A DNA stretch of 64,000 bases from Streptomyces viridiviolaceus. Lineage in GTDB: Bacteria > Actinomycetota > Actinomycetes > Streptomycetales > Streptomycetaceae. A program made the translations under genes and the position numbers. This document shows positions 16,820 through 25,508 of this stretch, piece after piece. The stretch spans positions 200,516-264,515 of the forward strand of contig NZ_BMWA01000010.1 of NCBI RefSeq assembly GCF_014650995.1, read 5' to 3'. The notes under the pieces were generated by a model. It saw only the letters and a list, made by a program, of their open reading frames with translations. It made no database searches and was not told the origin of the DNA. How positions within the stretch are numbered: the first letter of the stretch is position 1; every line of letters begins with the position of its first letter.

Positions 16820-17011
16820 ATGGCCGACCTCAGCCCCATCGACCTGCAGAAGGCCCTCAGCGGCATGGACTACCCGGCGGACAAGAAGGCGCTCGTCGAA
16901 TGCGCCCGCAAGAACCACGCCGACGACAAGGTCGTGAGCCGCCTCGACGGTCTGAAGGAGAACAGCTTCGACGGGCCGAACGAGGTGCAGAAGGCGGTGT
17001 TCAACCGGTAA
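16820..17011 (+). CDS. DUF2795 domain protein
   Basis: 63 residues, essentially one DUF2795 domain (SPIDLQKALSGMDYPADKKALV, a short helical region, then FDGPNEVQKAVF). These tiny acidic/helical proteins are widespread in Streptomyces and often lie in stress regulons; no biochemical role is known. The sigma-B-type promoter just upstream agrees with that. A hairpin follows the stop. Confidence 0.85.
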   Translation: MADLSPIDLQKALSGMDYPADKKALVECARKNHADDKVVSRLDGLKENSFDGPNEVQKAVFNR

Positions 17012-17026
17012 CGGACCCCCGGTCCG
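17012..17026. terminator. Hairpin between DUF2795 and serine hydrolase genes
   Basis: Perfect CGGACC / GGTCCG 6-bp stem with a CCC loop, exactly filling the gap between two convergent genes. It probably serves both. Confidence 0.45.
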
Positions 17027-18802
17027 CTAGTCCGCCGACGGCGTCCACCCCACGGCCTCGACCCGCGCCGCGTCAGCCGGGCGCGCGTCGTCGAACAGGA
17101 CGCCGCCGGCCGCCTCGGCGCGCAGCCCGTCGACGTACGCCCCGCGGCCCACGTACAGCCGGTCGGTCGTGTACCGCCAGCGCAGCGTGAGCCCGCGGGC
17201 GGCCGGGAGGTCCGCCGTCAGACGGTGCCAGACGCGCCCGGACCAGCCGGAGGCCGAGCCCGCGGGGTGCTCCCGCGGTGTCTCGCCCCGGCGCGTGGTC
17301 GTGAACGGCACGGGCCGCCAGGTGTCGCCGCCGTCCGTCGTGGCCTCCAGGACGAGGGCGTCCGACCCCGGCTCGGTGTCCCACCACAGCGCGCAGCGCA
17401 GGCGGGCGTCGCCGGCCGACGCGTCCAGCGCGGGGAGCGTGAGCGTCGCCGTCGTGGCGTTCGCCGTCCCGGAGAACCAGGCGGTGCGTCCGTGTGCCGG
17501 CCGGACCGGCACGGCGCGTGCCATGTGGGTGCCGGCGGCAACCCGCGGAGCCGAGCCGGAGCGCCAGCTGCGCACGGGGTGCACGGAGTTGCCCAGCACC
17601 ACCAGGAACGAGTCGGTCGTCGGATCGAGCACCAGCGACGTCCCGGTGAACCCGGTGTGGCCGGCGGTGCGCGGGGTGGCCATCGCGCCCATGTACCAGT
17701 GCTGGTACAGCTCGAAGCCGAGCCCGTGCTCGTCCCCCGGGAAGGCGGTGTTGAAGTCGGTGAACATCAACTCCACCGACTCCGGCCGCAGGATGCGCGC
17801 CCGGCCGTAGGAGCCGCCGTTGAGCAGCGTGCGGCCGAGAACCGCGAGGTCCCACGCACAGGAGAACACCCCCGCGTGGCCGGCGACACCGCCGAGGCTG
17901 AAGGCGTTCTCGTCGTGCACCTCGCCCCACACCAGCCCGCGGTCGAGGCCGGACCAGGGTTTGCGGGCGTCCTCCGTGGCCGCGATCCGGGGTCTCCAGG
18001 AGGCGGGCGGGTTGTAGCGGGTGCGGTGCATGCCCAGCGGGGCGGTGATCTCGTCGCGCAGGAGGGCGTCCAGGGTGCGGCCGGTGACCTTCTCCAGGAC
18101 CAGCTGGAGGGAGATCAGGTTCAGGTCCGAATAGAGATAGGCGGTTCCGGGCGGGCTCACCGGTGCCTCGTCGAAGATCAGCCGGACCTTCTCCTCGTAC
18201 GTCGGCGCGCTGTACAGCGGGATCCAGGCGCGGAAACCCGAGGTGTGCGTCAGCAGCTGACGAACCGTCATCTCCTGCTTGCCCGCCCGGCCGAACTCCG
18301 GCAGGTACGAGGCGACCGGCGCCTCGAGCTCCACGGTGCCCCGCTCGATCTGCTGCACGGCGAGGATCGAGGTGAACAGCTTGGACACCGACGCCAGGTC
18401 GAACACCGTCTCCCGGGTCATGGGGATCTGCCGCTCGGCCGGGAACTCGACGCCGGTGTCGGTCTTCTCGTCGTACGCCCGGTAGCGCACCGCCATGCCG
18501 ATCGGCTCGTGCAGCGCCACCGTGCCGCCGCGCCCGGCGAGCAGCACGGCACCCGCGTACCAGGGGTGCTTGGGGGAGGGGCCGAGGAACGTCTCGGCGT
18601 CGGCGACGAGTTGGCGCAGATGGCCGGGGAGCAGTCCGGCGCGCTCGGCGGAGCCGTGCCGCAGGGTGGGACGGCGGCCCGTGCCCGAGGCCGCCGCGGC
18701 GGGCCCGGCCGCGAACGGGGCGATCGCCAGGGCGCCGCCCAGCGCCAGGGCACCGGCGCCCAGTTGCCGACGTGTGAATCCGCTCGCCGCCTGCTCCGCC
18801 AT
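17027..18802 (-). CDS. Tat-exported serine hydrolase (class C beta-lactamase fold)
   Basis: 591 residues. A twin-arginine signal (FTRRQLGAGALALGGAL) leads to A-rich cleavage sites near residue 38. The beta-lactamase/DD-peptidase domain (about 45-430) shows S138-V-S-K141, Y224-S-D, and the H-T-G motif (HTGFTGTS). A C-terminal beta-sandwich-like domain follows (about 460-591; GGDTWRPVPF, LRWRYTTDRLYVG), perhaps for binding carbohydrate or wall. It is probably an extracellular esterase, peptidase or amino-sugar-recycling hydrolase. ATG 18802 has a good GGGAGG site; the longer frame upstream is discounted. Two palindromic GAAA…TTTC sites lie just upstream. Confidence 0.9.
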   Translation of the reverse strand: MAEQAASGFTRRQLGAGALALGGALAIAPFAAGPAAAASGTGRRPTLRHGSAERAGLLPGHLRQLVADAETFLGPSPKHPWYAGAVLLAGRGGTVALHEPIGMAVRYRAYDEKTDTGVEFPAERQIPMTRETVFDLASVSKLFTSILAVQQIERGTVELEAPVASYLPEFGRAGKQEMTVRQLLTHTSGFRAWIPLYSAPTYEEKVRLIFDEAPVSPPGTAYLYSDLNLISLQLVLEKVTGRTLDALLRDEITAPLGMHRTRYNPPASWRPRIAATEDARKPWSGLDRGLVWGEVHDENAFSLGGVAGHAGVFSCAWDLAVLGRTLLNGGSYGRARILRPESVELMFTDFNTAFPGDEHGLGFELYQHWYMGAMATPRTAGHTGFTGTSLVLDPTTDSFLVVLGNSVHPVRSWRSGSAPRVAAGTHMARAVPVRPAHGRTAWFSGTANATTATLTLPALDASAGDARLRCALWWDTEPGSDALVLEATTDGGDTWRPVPFTTTRRGETPREHPAGSASGWSGRVWHRLTADLPAARGLTLRWRYTTDRLYVGRGAYVDGLRAEAAGGVLFDDARPADAARVEAVGWTPSAD

Positions 18803-18825
18803 CGAGAGCCTCCCGTACCGAAGGT

Positions 18826-18866
18826 GAAAGTATCTTTCCGGGATTGCCGTGCGGGGTGAAACTTTC
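18826..18866 (-). promoter_or_regulatory. Paired GAAA-TTTC palindromes before the serine hydrolase
   Basis: GAAAG-TAT-CTTTC at 18826-18838 and GAAA-C-TTTC at 18858-18866, each preceded by GGT, 32 bases apart (about three helical turns), 24-64 bases upstream of the start codon. The arrangement suggests a repressor operator. The cognate regulator is not in the vicinity; an RpiR/MurR-type protein is one guess. Confidence 0.45.
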
Positions 18867-18936
18867 CTGTCAGTGACGGGATGTGTCAATGGGGCGTGCG
18901 GGGCCCGCCCGGTACGACGCCGGGCGGGCCGGGGTG

Positions 18937-21357
18937 TCAGCGTTCACGCACGCGGACGACCCTGAGTGCGGGCGAGGAGAGGATGTCCCGCTCGCAGAAG
19001 CGGGACGTCACCCACCTCTCGCCGGAGAACAGCCGGGTCTGGTCGGCGTGATGCGGCGAGTAGGGGTCGGAGGACTGCGAGTACGTCAGGAGCGTCCGGG
19101 CCACCGGGCAGCGGGTCCCGTCCCAGCCGACGGCCTGGATGTAGCTGGAGCCGGTGGTCACCTCGGTGTAGCCGCCACGCGCCGGGTCCCAGACGGGCTC
19201 GATCTTGTTCCAGACGCCCAGCGACTCCGTGCCGCCGCCGACGGGGATGCGCTCGCCGCCTCGCACGACGAACTGGTGCTCGCCGAGAGGGGCGTCGAGC
19301 GCGATGCCCGCCGCCCGCAGTTCGGCGACGGCGTCGGCGAGGGCGGTGGCGAAGCCCGGCGCCTCGGTGTTCAGTGTGTGCGGGGTGCGGACCGGGTCGG
19401 CGGGCGAGAACGGCACCTTCCACAACTGCGCGGCGGGGACGGCCGCCGTGAGTTCGCGCCAGAACCGGTCGAAGAGCAGCGCGCCCCGGCTGCCGGAGTT
19501 CACGGTGCGGTCCCAGGAGGCGAGCACGTCGCAGGCATCCCGGACGTCCACGGCCCGCCCGTCGCTGCCCGTCGCCGTGCCGCCGGGCAGCGCGGCACAG
19601 CTCCTCGCCGCGTCGGCCGCGGCCACATCACCCGCGGGCACCCGGTTGGCGAACTGCTGCCTCTGCAGGTCCCCCACGGTCAGCCCGCCCCGGCCCGCCA
19701 GCGCCGCCACGTCCTCGAGCGCGCCCCGGGTACGCATCGTCCGCTGCGTGCCGACCGTGCCGAAGACCCGCTCGTAACCGGTCAGCGGCCGGTCGGCGTT
19801 GGCCAGCCAGGCGCTGTCGTTGGAGTTCTCCGCGTACGGCGCGTCCCGCAGCGTCGGCATCCTGCTCGGGCCGAAGACGCCCGGCTGCACGGCGTCCCGG
19901 TCGCGGCCCAGCGCGCAGTCGCCGCGCGAGCCGTCCAGGACCGCCAGTCCCGACGACGGGTAGGTCACCTTGCCGAGCGGCGTGGAGCAGGCCCGAGCCA
20001 GCTCGTCGGTGATGCGCGGCAGCACCTGCGACTGGGTGAACAGGGTGTGGCCGCCGGAGTCGGCGGCGATCGTGTTCACCCACGGCAGGCCCTGGGTGCG
20101 CCGCAGGGAGTCCAGCACGTCGTCCGTGTCGCGGGCCCGGCTGAAGCCGAGGGCGGTGTCGGAGGCGCGCATGTTGGCGGCGTTGGGGTCGTTCAGCGCG
20201 TAGGCCGTCGTGGCCGTCCAGGGCAGCGGCAGGGAGGCGCCGAGCGAGGTGACCACCGGGCCGTACCGGGTCCACCACTGGGTCTTCGTCACCGGGGCGC
20301 CGTTGCGCACCGGGACGGTGACGGACCGTTTCGTCATGCGTTCACGCCTGCCGTCCACCAGGTAGACGGTCGGGTCGGCCGGGTCCAGCGTCAGCTGGTG
20401 GAGGTTGAGGGTGACGCCCGTGGCGACGGTGTGGCTCCACGCCACGTGCGCGTTGTGGCCTATGGACACCGTCGCCGAGCCGAGCAGCGAGCCGCCCGCG
20501 ACGTTCAGGCGCCCGGGGATCGTCTGCTGCGACTGCCAGAAGCGGCGCCCGCCCTGCCACGGGTAGTGCGGGTTGCCCAGCAGCAGGCCCCGGCCGTTCG
20601 CCGTGGTGGCGCCGCTGAAGGCGACCGCGTTGGAGCCCATGTCGGCGTCGTCCGCGGCGAACAACTGCCGGGCGGCCCGCGCGGTCGCCTCGGCGTCGGG
20701 TGCCCGCGAGGGTGCGGTCCCCGGCGTCCCGGCCGGCGGCTGCGCGGCCGTGATGCCGTCCGCACCCCGCCCCTGCCCGCCGAGCACGGAGAGGGCGAAG
20801 CCGCGCGCGGCCACGTCAAGCGGCGTCACCGGCCGTACCCAGGCGGCGCCCCGGCACGCCGGGTCGGTGATCCGGTTCTGTTCCAGCCAGGCGTTGTAGC
20901 CCGCCGCGAAGCCCCGCATCAGCTCCTTCACGTCGCGGCTGGGGCCGCGCGGCGCCGGTTCGGCGAGCAGCTTCTCCACCGTGCCCGCCTCCCGCACCCC
21001 CCGGAAGTACAGGTCGCTGGAGAGGTTCGTGGTGGCGGAGGAGAGCGAGAGGTCGGACGCCGCGTCCGCGCCGAAGTAGCGGGAGCGTTCGCCGCGTACG
21101 GTCACGAAACCGTCGGCCAGCGTGCACACCTGGTCGGTGGCCTGCGCCCAGCCGGTGCCGAAGCCGAGATTCGCGTAGTCCTCGGCGACGATGTGCGGAA
21201 TGCCGTACTCGGTGTAGCGGATGACGGCGGACAGTCCGCCGTGGGACGGATTCTCGTGGCGGCCACCGGGGCGTTCGGCCGCGGCGGCGGGCAGCACGGT
21301 CGTGGCGGTGAGCAGGGCGACGGCCGTGACGACGAACCGTCTCAGACGGGTGCGCAT
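18937..21357 (-). CDS. Secreted penicillin acylase family protein (AHL/cyclic lipopeptide acylase type)
   Basis: 806-residue Ntn-hydrolase precursor. A Sec signal peptide (residues 1-27) is followed by an alpha subunit, a spacer, and the autocleavage point D-M-G241-S242-N-A, which makes Ser242 the N-terminal nucleophile of the beta chain. The order and motifs (RYTEYGIPHIVAEDY; NPHYPWQGGRRFW; AYALNDPNAANMR) resemble Streptomyces AhlM and aculeacin A acylase, which remove fatty acyl chains from homoserine lactones or lipopeptides. Substrate here is inferred only. ATG 21357 has GGGAGG five bases away, preferred over upstream starts. Confidence 0.92.
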   Translation of the reverse strand: MRTRLRRFVVTAVALLTATTVLPAAAAERPGGRHENPSHGGLSAVIRYTEYGIPHIVAEDYANLGFGTGWAQATDQVCTLADGFVTVRGERSRYFGADAASDLSLSSATTNLSSDLYFRGVREAGTVEKLLAEPAPRGPSRDVKELMRGFAAGYNAWLEQNRITDPACRGAAWVRPVTPLDVAARGFALSVLGGQGRGADGITAAQPPAGTPGTAPSRAPDAEATARAARQLFAADDADMGSNAVAFSGATTANGRGLLLGNPHYPWQGGRRFWQSQQTIPGRLNVAGGSLLGSATVSIGHNAHVAWSHTVATGVTLNLHQLTLDPADPTVYLVDGRRERMTKRSVTVPVRNGAPVTKTQWWTRYGPVVTSLGASLPLPWTATTAYALNDPNAANMRASDTALGFSRARDTDDVLDSLRRTQGLPWVNTIAADSGGHTLFTQSQVLPRITDELARACSTPLGKVTYPSSGLAVLDGSRGDCALGRDRDAVQPGVFGPSRMPTLRDAPYAENSNDSAWLANADRPLTGYERVFGTVGTQRTMRTRGALEDVAALAGRGGLTVGDLQRQQFANRVPAGDVAAADAARSCAALPGGTATGSDGRAVDVRDACDVLASWDRTVNSGSRGALLFDRFWRELTAAVPAAQLWKVPFSPADPVRTPHTLNTEAPGFATALADAVAELRAAGIALDAPLGEHQFVVRGGERIPVGGGTESLGVWNKIEPVWDPARGGYTEVTTGSSYIQAVGWDGTRCPVARTLLTYSQSSDPYSPHHADQTRLFSGERWVTSRFCERDILSSPALRVVRVRER

Positions 21358-21474
21358 CGTGCCTCCCGACGTCATTGGGGGAAGGGGCGGCTGAGCGTAC
21401 CAGTCGGTATGTGCACGTGTCAGTGCCATGACACCAGGGGTTTCGAAGGTGCCGTCACGCCCTCGGTGACGCGT

Positions 21475-21972
21475 TCAGCCGCGTTCCTCACCGCCGCCGA
21501 CGGCGGCTTCGTACGCGAGCAACGTCTCGACGAACAGCCTGCGCTGATCCGGCGTCAGCGGATCGAGGGCCGCACGCCACGCGGTCGCGCCGGGAGCCAG
21601 CCAGGCGCGGATGGCGGGTTCCTGCTCCGGTGCGATGGCGACGATCCGGCGGCGCCGGTCGGCCTCGTCCTCGCGGCGCTCCAGGATCCCCTTCCGGCTC
21701 AGGTCGCCGATCAGCAGGCTCGCCGTCGTCGGCGCCACCTCCAGCCGTGCGGCCAGTTCGTTCACCGTCATCGGGCCGTCGAACAGCAGGCAGGCGAGCA
21801 GGGAGAGATGGCGCGGCGCGAGCTGGAAGGACCGCAGGGCCTCCGGCACGGGGATGCGCTTCGCCCGGCCCACCAGTCGCGGCATGAGCAGCAGCAGGGC
21901 CCGGACCGTGTCGTCGACGCCTCCGGCTGCGTCCCCGTTGTCCCGTCCGGGCGCGCTCCCGGGTGTCGGCAT
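21475..21972 (-). CDS. MarR family transcriptional regulator
   Basis: 165 residues with a winged helix at about 55-120 (PMTVNELAARLEVAPTTASLLIGDLSRKGILERREDEADRR), the MarR recognition helix and wing. It is divergent from a tautomerase gene, and the shared intergenic region contains CTTTG/CAAAG inverted repeats, so it probably controls that gene and itself. The start ATG 21972 has AGGGAG at proper spacing. Confidence 0.9.
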   Translation of the reverse strand: MPTPGSAPGRDNGDAAGGVDDTVRALLLLMPRLVGRAKRIPVPEALRSFQLAPRHLSLLACLLFDGPMTVNELAARLEVAPTTASLLIGDLSRKGILERREDEADRRRRIVAIAPEQEPAIRAWLAPGATAWRAALDPLTPDQRRLFVETLLAYEAAVGGGEERG

Positions 21973-21993
21973 CGTGCACTCCCTGGCATTTAC

Positions 21994-22021
21994 CTTTGAA
22001 GACAAAGATGCTTTGCTTTGT
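21994..22021. promoter_or_regulatory. Likely MarR operator (CTTTG/CAAAG repeats)
   Basis: CTTTG-AAGA-CAAAG at 21994-22007, and ACAAAG (22002-22007) pairing with CTTTGT (22016-22021), overlapping inverted repeats in an unusually AT-rich patch between the divergent marR and tautomerase genes. Confidence 0.5.
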
Positions 22022-22070
22022 CCTACGAGCTTTCCGCCATGCTACGCATCGTGTGAACGGAGATCCTGCC

Positions 22071-22454
22071 ATGCCGCACTTCACCGTCCACCTCAGCGAG
22101 GAGACCCTCGACGGGACGGTCGAGCCGAAGCTGATCGCCGCCCTGACCGACGCGGTCGGTTCCGTCTACGGAGAGGAGTTCCGCCGCCTGGTCGGCGTCG
22201 ACCTGATCGGCGTCCCGCAGCACCGGCGCGGCCTCGGCGGTGTGCCGACCGACGCCGATGCCCCCCTGGTGACGTTCAGCCTGCGCGAGGCCGCCCTGCA
22301 CCTCCCGCAGGTCCCCGAGGCACCCGCCCGCCTCGTCGCCGCCATCACCGGCGCACTGGCCGGCGTACTCGGCGAGGGGGTCCGCGAGCAGACCGTCGTC
22401 AGCCTCACCGGCGTGCCGGACGGCCGCAGCGGGGTGGGCGGCACCCTCATGTGA
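22071..22454 (+). CDS. Tautomerase-superfamily protein
   Basis: 127 residues beginning M-P-H-F-T-V, so processing would expose the catalytic Pro1 typical of 4-oxalocrotonate tautomerases. Its length is about twice that of a 60-residue 4-OT subunit and reads as two fused beta-alpha-beta units. Substrate unknown. It is divergent from the MarR regulator, which suggests induction by an aromatic or phenolic ligand. The ATG 22071 follows CGGAG. Confidence 0.8.
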   Translation: MPHFTVHLSEETLDGTVEPKLIAALTDAVGSVYGEEFRRLVGVDLIGVPQHRRGLGGVPTDADAPLVTFSLREAALHLPQVPEAPARLVAAITGALAGVLGEGVREQTVVSLTGVPDGRSGVGGTLM

Positions 22455-22525
22455 ACCCGGCACCCGACCCGCACGGCGCACCGGTGTCTTGACCTCCCCG
22501 GGACGCGAGCCGAGGATCGACTGTC

Positions 22526-24031
22526 ATGACGCCCGGACATGGCAGCACGGTCGACGGGGTGCTGCGGCGCAGCGCCCGACGCACCCCGGCGCGCGTCGCG
22601 GTGGAGTACCGCGACCGCACGTGGACGTACGAGGAGCTCGACACCGCGGTCTCCCGCGCGGCGAGCGTCCTGCGGGAGCTGGGACTGTCCCCCGGGGACC
22701 GGGTCGGCGCCTACGGCCACAACTCGGACGCCTACCTGATCGCGTTCCTGGCCTGTGCCCGGGCGGGCCTGGTGCACGTGCCGGTCAACCAGAACCTGAC
22801 CGGCGACGACCTCGCCTACATCGTCGGCCAGTCCGGCAGCACGCTGGTCCTGGCCGACCCGGACCTCGCCGGGCGGCTCCCCGACGGGGTCCGTACGCTC
22901 CCGCTGCGCGACACCGACGACTCCCTCCTCGCCCGGCTGGCCACGGCTTTCGCGTACGACGGCCTGGAACCGGGCGGTGAGGACCTGGTGCAGCTGCTGT
23001 ACACCTCGGGCACCACCGCGCTCCCCAAGGGCGCGATGATGACCCACCGCGCGCTGGTGCACGAGTACCTGAGCGCCATCACCGCCCTCGACATCGGCGC
23101 CGGCGACCGCCCGGTGCACGCGCTCCCCCTCTACCACTCGGCGCAGATGCACGTCTTCCTGCTGCCCTGCCTCGCGGTCGGCGCGAGCAGCATCATCCTC
23201 GACGGGCCCGACGGCGACCGGCTCTTCGACCTGATCGAAGCCGGCCGCGTGGACAGTCTGTTCGCACCGCCGACGGTGTGGATCGGCCTCGCGAACCGCC
23301 CCGACTTCACCACTCGTGACCTCGGTGGCCTGCGCAAGGCGTACTACGGTGCCTCGATCATGCCCGTGCCCGTCCTGGAGAGGCTCCGCGGGCGCCTCCC
23401 GGACCTCGCCTTCTACAACTGCTTCGGACAGAGCGAGATCGGTCCGCTCGCCACCGTCCTCGGACCCGACGAGCACGAGGGCCGGATGGACTCCTGCGGC
23501 CGGCCCGTCCTGTTCGTGGACGCCCGCGTGGTCGACGAGGACGGCAAGGACGTGCCCGAGGGCACCCCCGGCGAGATCGTCTACCGTTCCCCGCAGCTGT
23601 GCGAGGGGTACTGGGACAAGCCCGAGGAGACGCGAGAGGCGTTCCGCGGCGGCTGGTTCCACTCCGGCGACCTCGCCGTGCGGGACGCGGACGGCTACTT
23701 CACGATCGTCGACCGGGTCAAGGACGTCATCAACTCCGGTGGCGTCCTGGTCGCCTCCCGCCAGGTCGAGGACGCCCTGTACACGCACGAGGCCGTCGCC
23801 GAGGCCGCCGTGGTCGGGCTTCCCGACGAACGGTGGATCGAGGCCGTCACGGCGGTCGTCGTCAGGCGCGCGGACGTCACGGAGGAGGACCTGATCGCCC
23901 ACGCCCGCGAGAAGCTCACCGCCTTCAAGGCACCCAAGCGGGTGCTGTTCGTGGACGAGTTGCCCCGCAACGCCAGCGGCAAGATCCTCAAACGGGAGCT
24001 GCGGGACCGCTTCACCGCTGCCCGGGAGTGA
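22526..24031 (+). CDS. AMP-binding acyl-CoA synthetase
   Basis: 501-residue ANL-superfamily ligase, length normal. The A3 P-loop is YTSGTTALPKGAMMTH, the A5 region is YNCFGQSEIGP, the A7 hinge is GWFHSGDLAVRDADGYFTIVDR, and the catalytic A10 Lys is in NASGKILKREL. It adenylates a carboxylic acid, most like medium/long-chain acyl-CoA synthetases. No fatty-acid operon surrounds it; a phenylacetate-CoA-ligase-like gene converges with it 3 bp away. Confidence 0.92.
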   Translation: MTPGHGSTVDGVLRRSARRTPARVAVEYRDRTWTYEELDTAVSRAASVLRELGLSPGDRVGAYGHNSDAYLIAFLACARAGLVHVPVNQNLTGDDLAYIVGQSGSTLVLADPDLAGRLPDGVRTLPLRDTDDSLLARLATAFAYDGLEPGGEDLVQLLYTSGTTALPKGAMMTHRALVHEYLSAITALDIGAGDRPVHALPLYHSAQMHVFLLPCLAVGASSIILDGPDGDRLFDLIEAGRVDSLFAPPTVWIGLANRPDFTTRDLGGLRKAYYGASIMPVPVLERLRGRLPDLAFYNCFGQSEIGPLATVLGPDEHEGRMDSCGRPVLFVDARVVDEDGKDVPEGTPGEIVYRSPQLCEGYWDKPEETREAFRGGWFHSGDLAVRDADGYFTIVDRVKDVINSGGVLVASRQVEDALYTHEAVAEAAVVGLPDERWIEAVTAVVVRRADVTEEDLIAHAREKLTAFKAPKRVLFVDELPRNASGKILKRELRDRFTAARE

Positions 24032-24034
24032 CGG

Positions 24035-25333
24035 TCACGGGCACGGGCGCAGATCCACGATCCGCCGGATCTTCCCCACCGACCGCTCCAGCGACTCCGG
24101 GTCGACGATCTCCACGCCGACCGAGACGCCGATGCCGTCCTTCACCCCCGCCGCGATGGCCCGCGCCGCCTCCTCGCGCACCTCCGGACCCGCGTCCGGA
24201 CGGGCCTCGGCCCGTACCGTCAGGGCGTCGAGGCGACCCTCCCGCGTCAGCCGCAGCTGGAAATGGGGCGCGACGCCCGGCGTACGCAGCACGATCTCCT
24301 CCACCTGCGTGGGGAAGAGGTTCACGCCGCGCAGGATCACCAGGTCGTCACTGCGGCCGGTGACCTTCTCCATCCGCCGGAACACCCGCGCCGTGCCCGG
24401 CAGCAGCCGCGTCAGGTCCCGGGTCCGGTAGCGGACGACGGGCATCGCCTCCTTGGTCAGCGAGGTGAAGACCAGCTCGCCCTCCTCGCCCTCGGGCAGC
24501 ACCTCGCCGGTGACCGGGTCGACGACCTCCGGATAGAAGTGGTCCTCCCAGATGTGCAGCCCGTCCTTGGTCTCCACGCACTCCTGCGCGACGCCCGGGC
24601 CGATCACCTCCGACAGCCCGTATATGTCGACCGCGTCGATCCCGAAACGCTCCTCGATCTCCCGGCGCATCTCCTCGGTCCACGGCTCGGCGCCGAAGAC
24701 GCCCACGCGCAGCGAGGTGCCGCGCGGATCGACGCCCTGCCGCTCGAACTCGTCCAGGAGGGTGAGCATATAGGAGGGGGTCACCATGATGACCGCGGGC
24801 CTCAGGTCCTGGATCAGCTGCACCTGACGAGCCGTCATACCGCCGGAGGCGGGAACGACCGTACACCCCAGCCGCTCCGCGCCGTAGTGCGCGCCGAGCC
24901 CGCCCGTGAACAGTCCGTACCCGTACGCCACGTGCACGATGTCCCCGGGCCGGGCACCGGCCGCGCGGAGCGAACGGGCCACCATGTCCGCCCACACCGA
25001 CAGGTCGCCGTCGGTGTAGCCGACGACCGTGGGGCGTCCCGTCGTGCCGCTGGAGGCGTGCAGCCGGCGGACGCGCTCCCGCGGCACCGCGAACATCCCG
25101 TACGGGTAGTTCTCCCGCAGGTCCGCCTTCGTGGTGAAGGGGAAGCGGGCCAGGTCGGCGAGCGAACGGCAGTCCTCGGGGCGCACCCGGGCCTTGTCGA
25201 AGGACTCCCGGTAGAACGGCACGTTCTCGTACGCCCGCCGCAGCGAGGCCCGCATCCGGTCCAGCTGCAGTGCCCGCAGCGCCTCGGCGTCGAGCCGCTC
25301 CCCCGAGTCCAGCAGGTCCGTCGCGTCCGCCAT
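24035..25333 (-). CDS. paaK: Phenylacetate-CoA ligase
   Basis: 432-residue PaaK-type ANL ligase forming phenylacetyl-CoA. It shows the start LRRAYENVPFYRESFD, the P-loop ASSGTTGRPTVVGYT, YGLSEVIGPGV, GRSDDLVILRGVNLFP and the C-terminal GKIRRIVDLR, all diagnostic of the family. The rest of the paa catabolic cluster is not nearby, so the gene may serve a dispersed aromatic pathway or secondary metabolism. ATG 25333 is preferred over GTG 25339 because GGGAG lies at a suitable distance only from the ATG. Confidence 0.9.
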   Translation of the reverse strand: MADATDLLDSGERLDAEALRALQLDRMRASLRRAYENVPFYRESFDKARVRPEDCRSLADLARFPFTTKADLRENYPYGMFAVPRERVRRLHASSGTTGRPTVVGYTDGDLSVWADMVARSLRAAGARPGDIVHVAYGYGLFTGGLGAHYGAERLGCTVVPASGGMTARQVQLIQDLRPAVIMVTPSYMLTLLDEFERQGVDPRGTSLRVGVFGAEPWTEEMRREIEERFGIDAVDIYGLSEVIGPGVAQECVETKDGLHIWEDHFYPEVVDPVTGEVLPEGEEGELVFTSLTKEAMPVVRYRTRDLTRLLPGTARVFRRMEKVTGRSDDLVILRGVNLFPTQVEEIVLRTPGVAPHFQLRLTREGRLDALTVRAEARPDAGPEVREEAARAIAAGVKDGIGVSVGVEIVDPESLERSVGKIRRIVDLRPCP

Positions 25334-25508
25334 CGGCACGTCTCCCTCACCAACCGCATCATTCCGGGCGACCGATCATTCGGTCGAGGTGCTGGGGATC
25401 AGTAACGCAGGCCGCGTCCGCGCAGGCAAGACCTCCGCCCGCACTTTCTGCCGGACGTCCCGCGGAACTCCGTTGCGGCCGGTCCGCGCGACGGCGAGGA
25501 TCGGGGCC

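Noticed and set aside
18883..21999. 1038-codon plus-strand open frame
   Set aside because: Antisense of the acylase gene; composition is Arg/Gly/Ala-rich without domains, while the minus strand has a signal peptide and active site.
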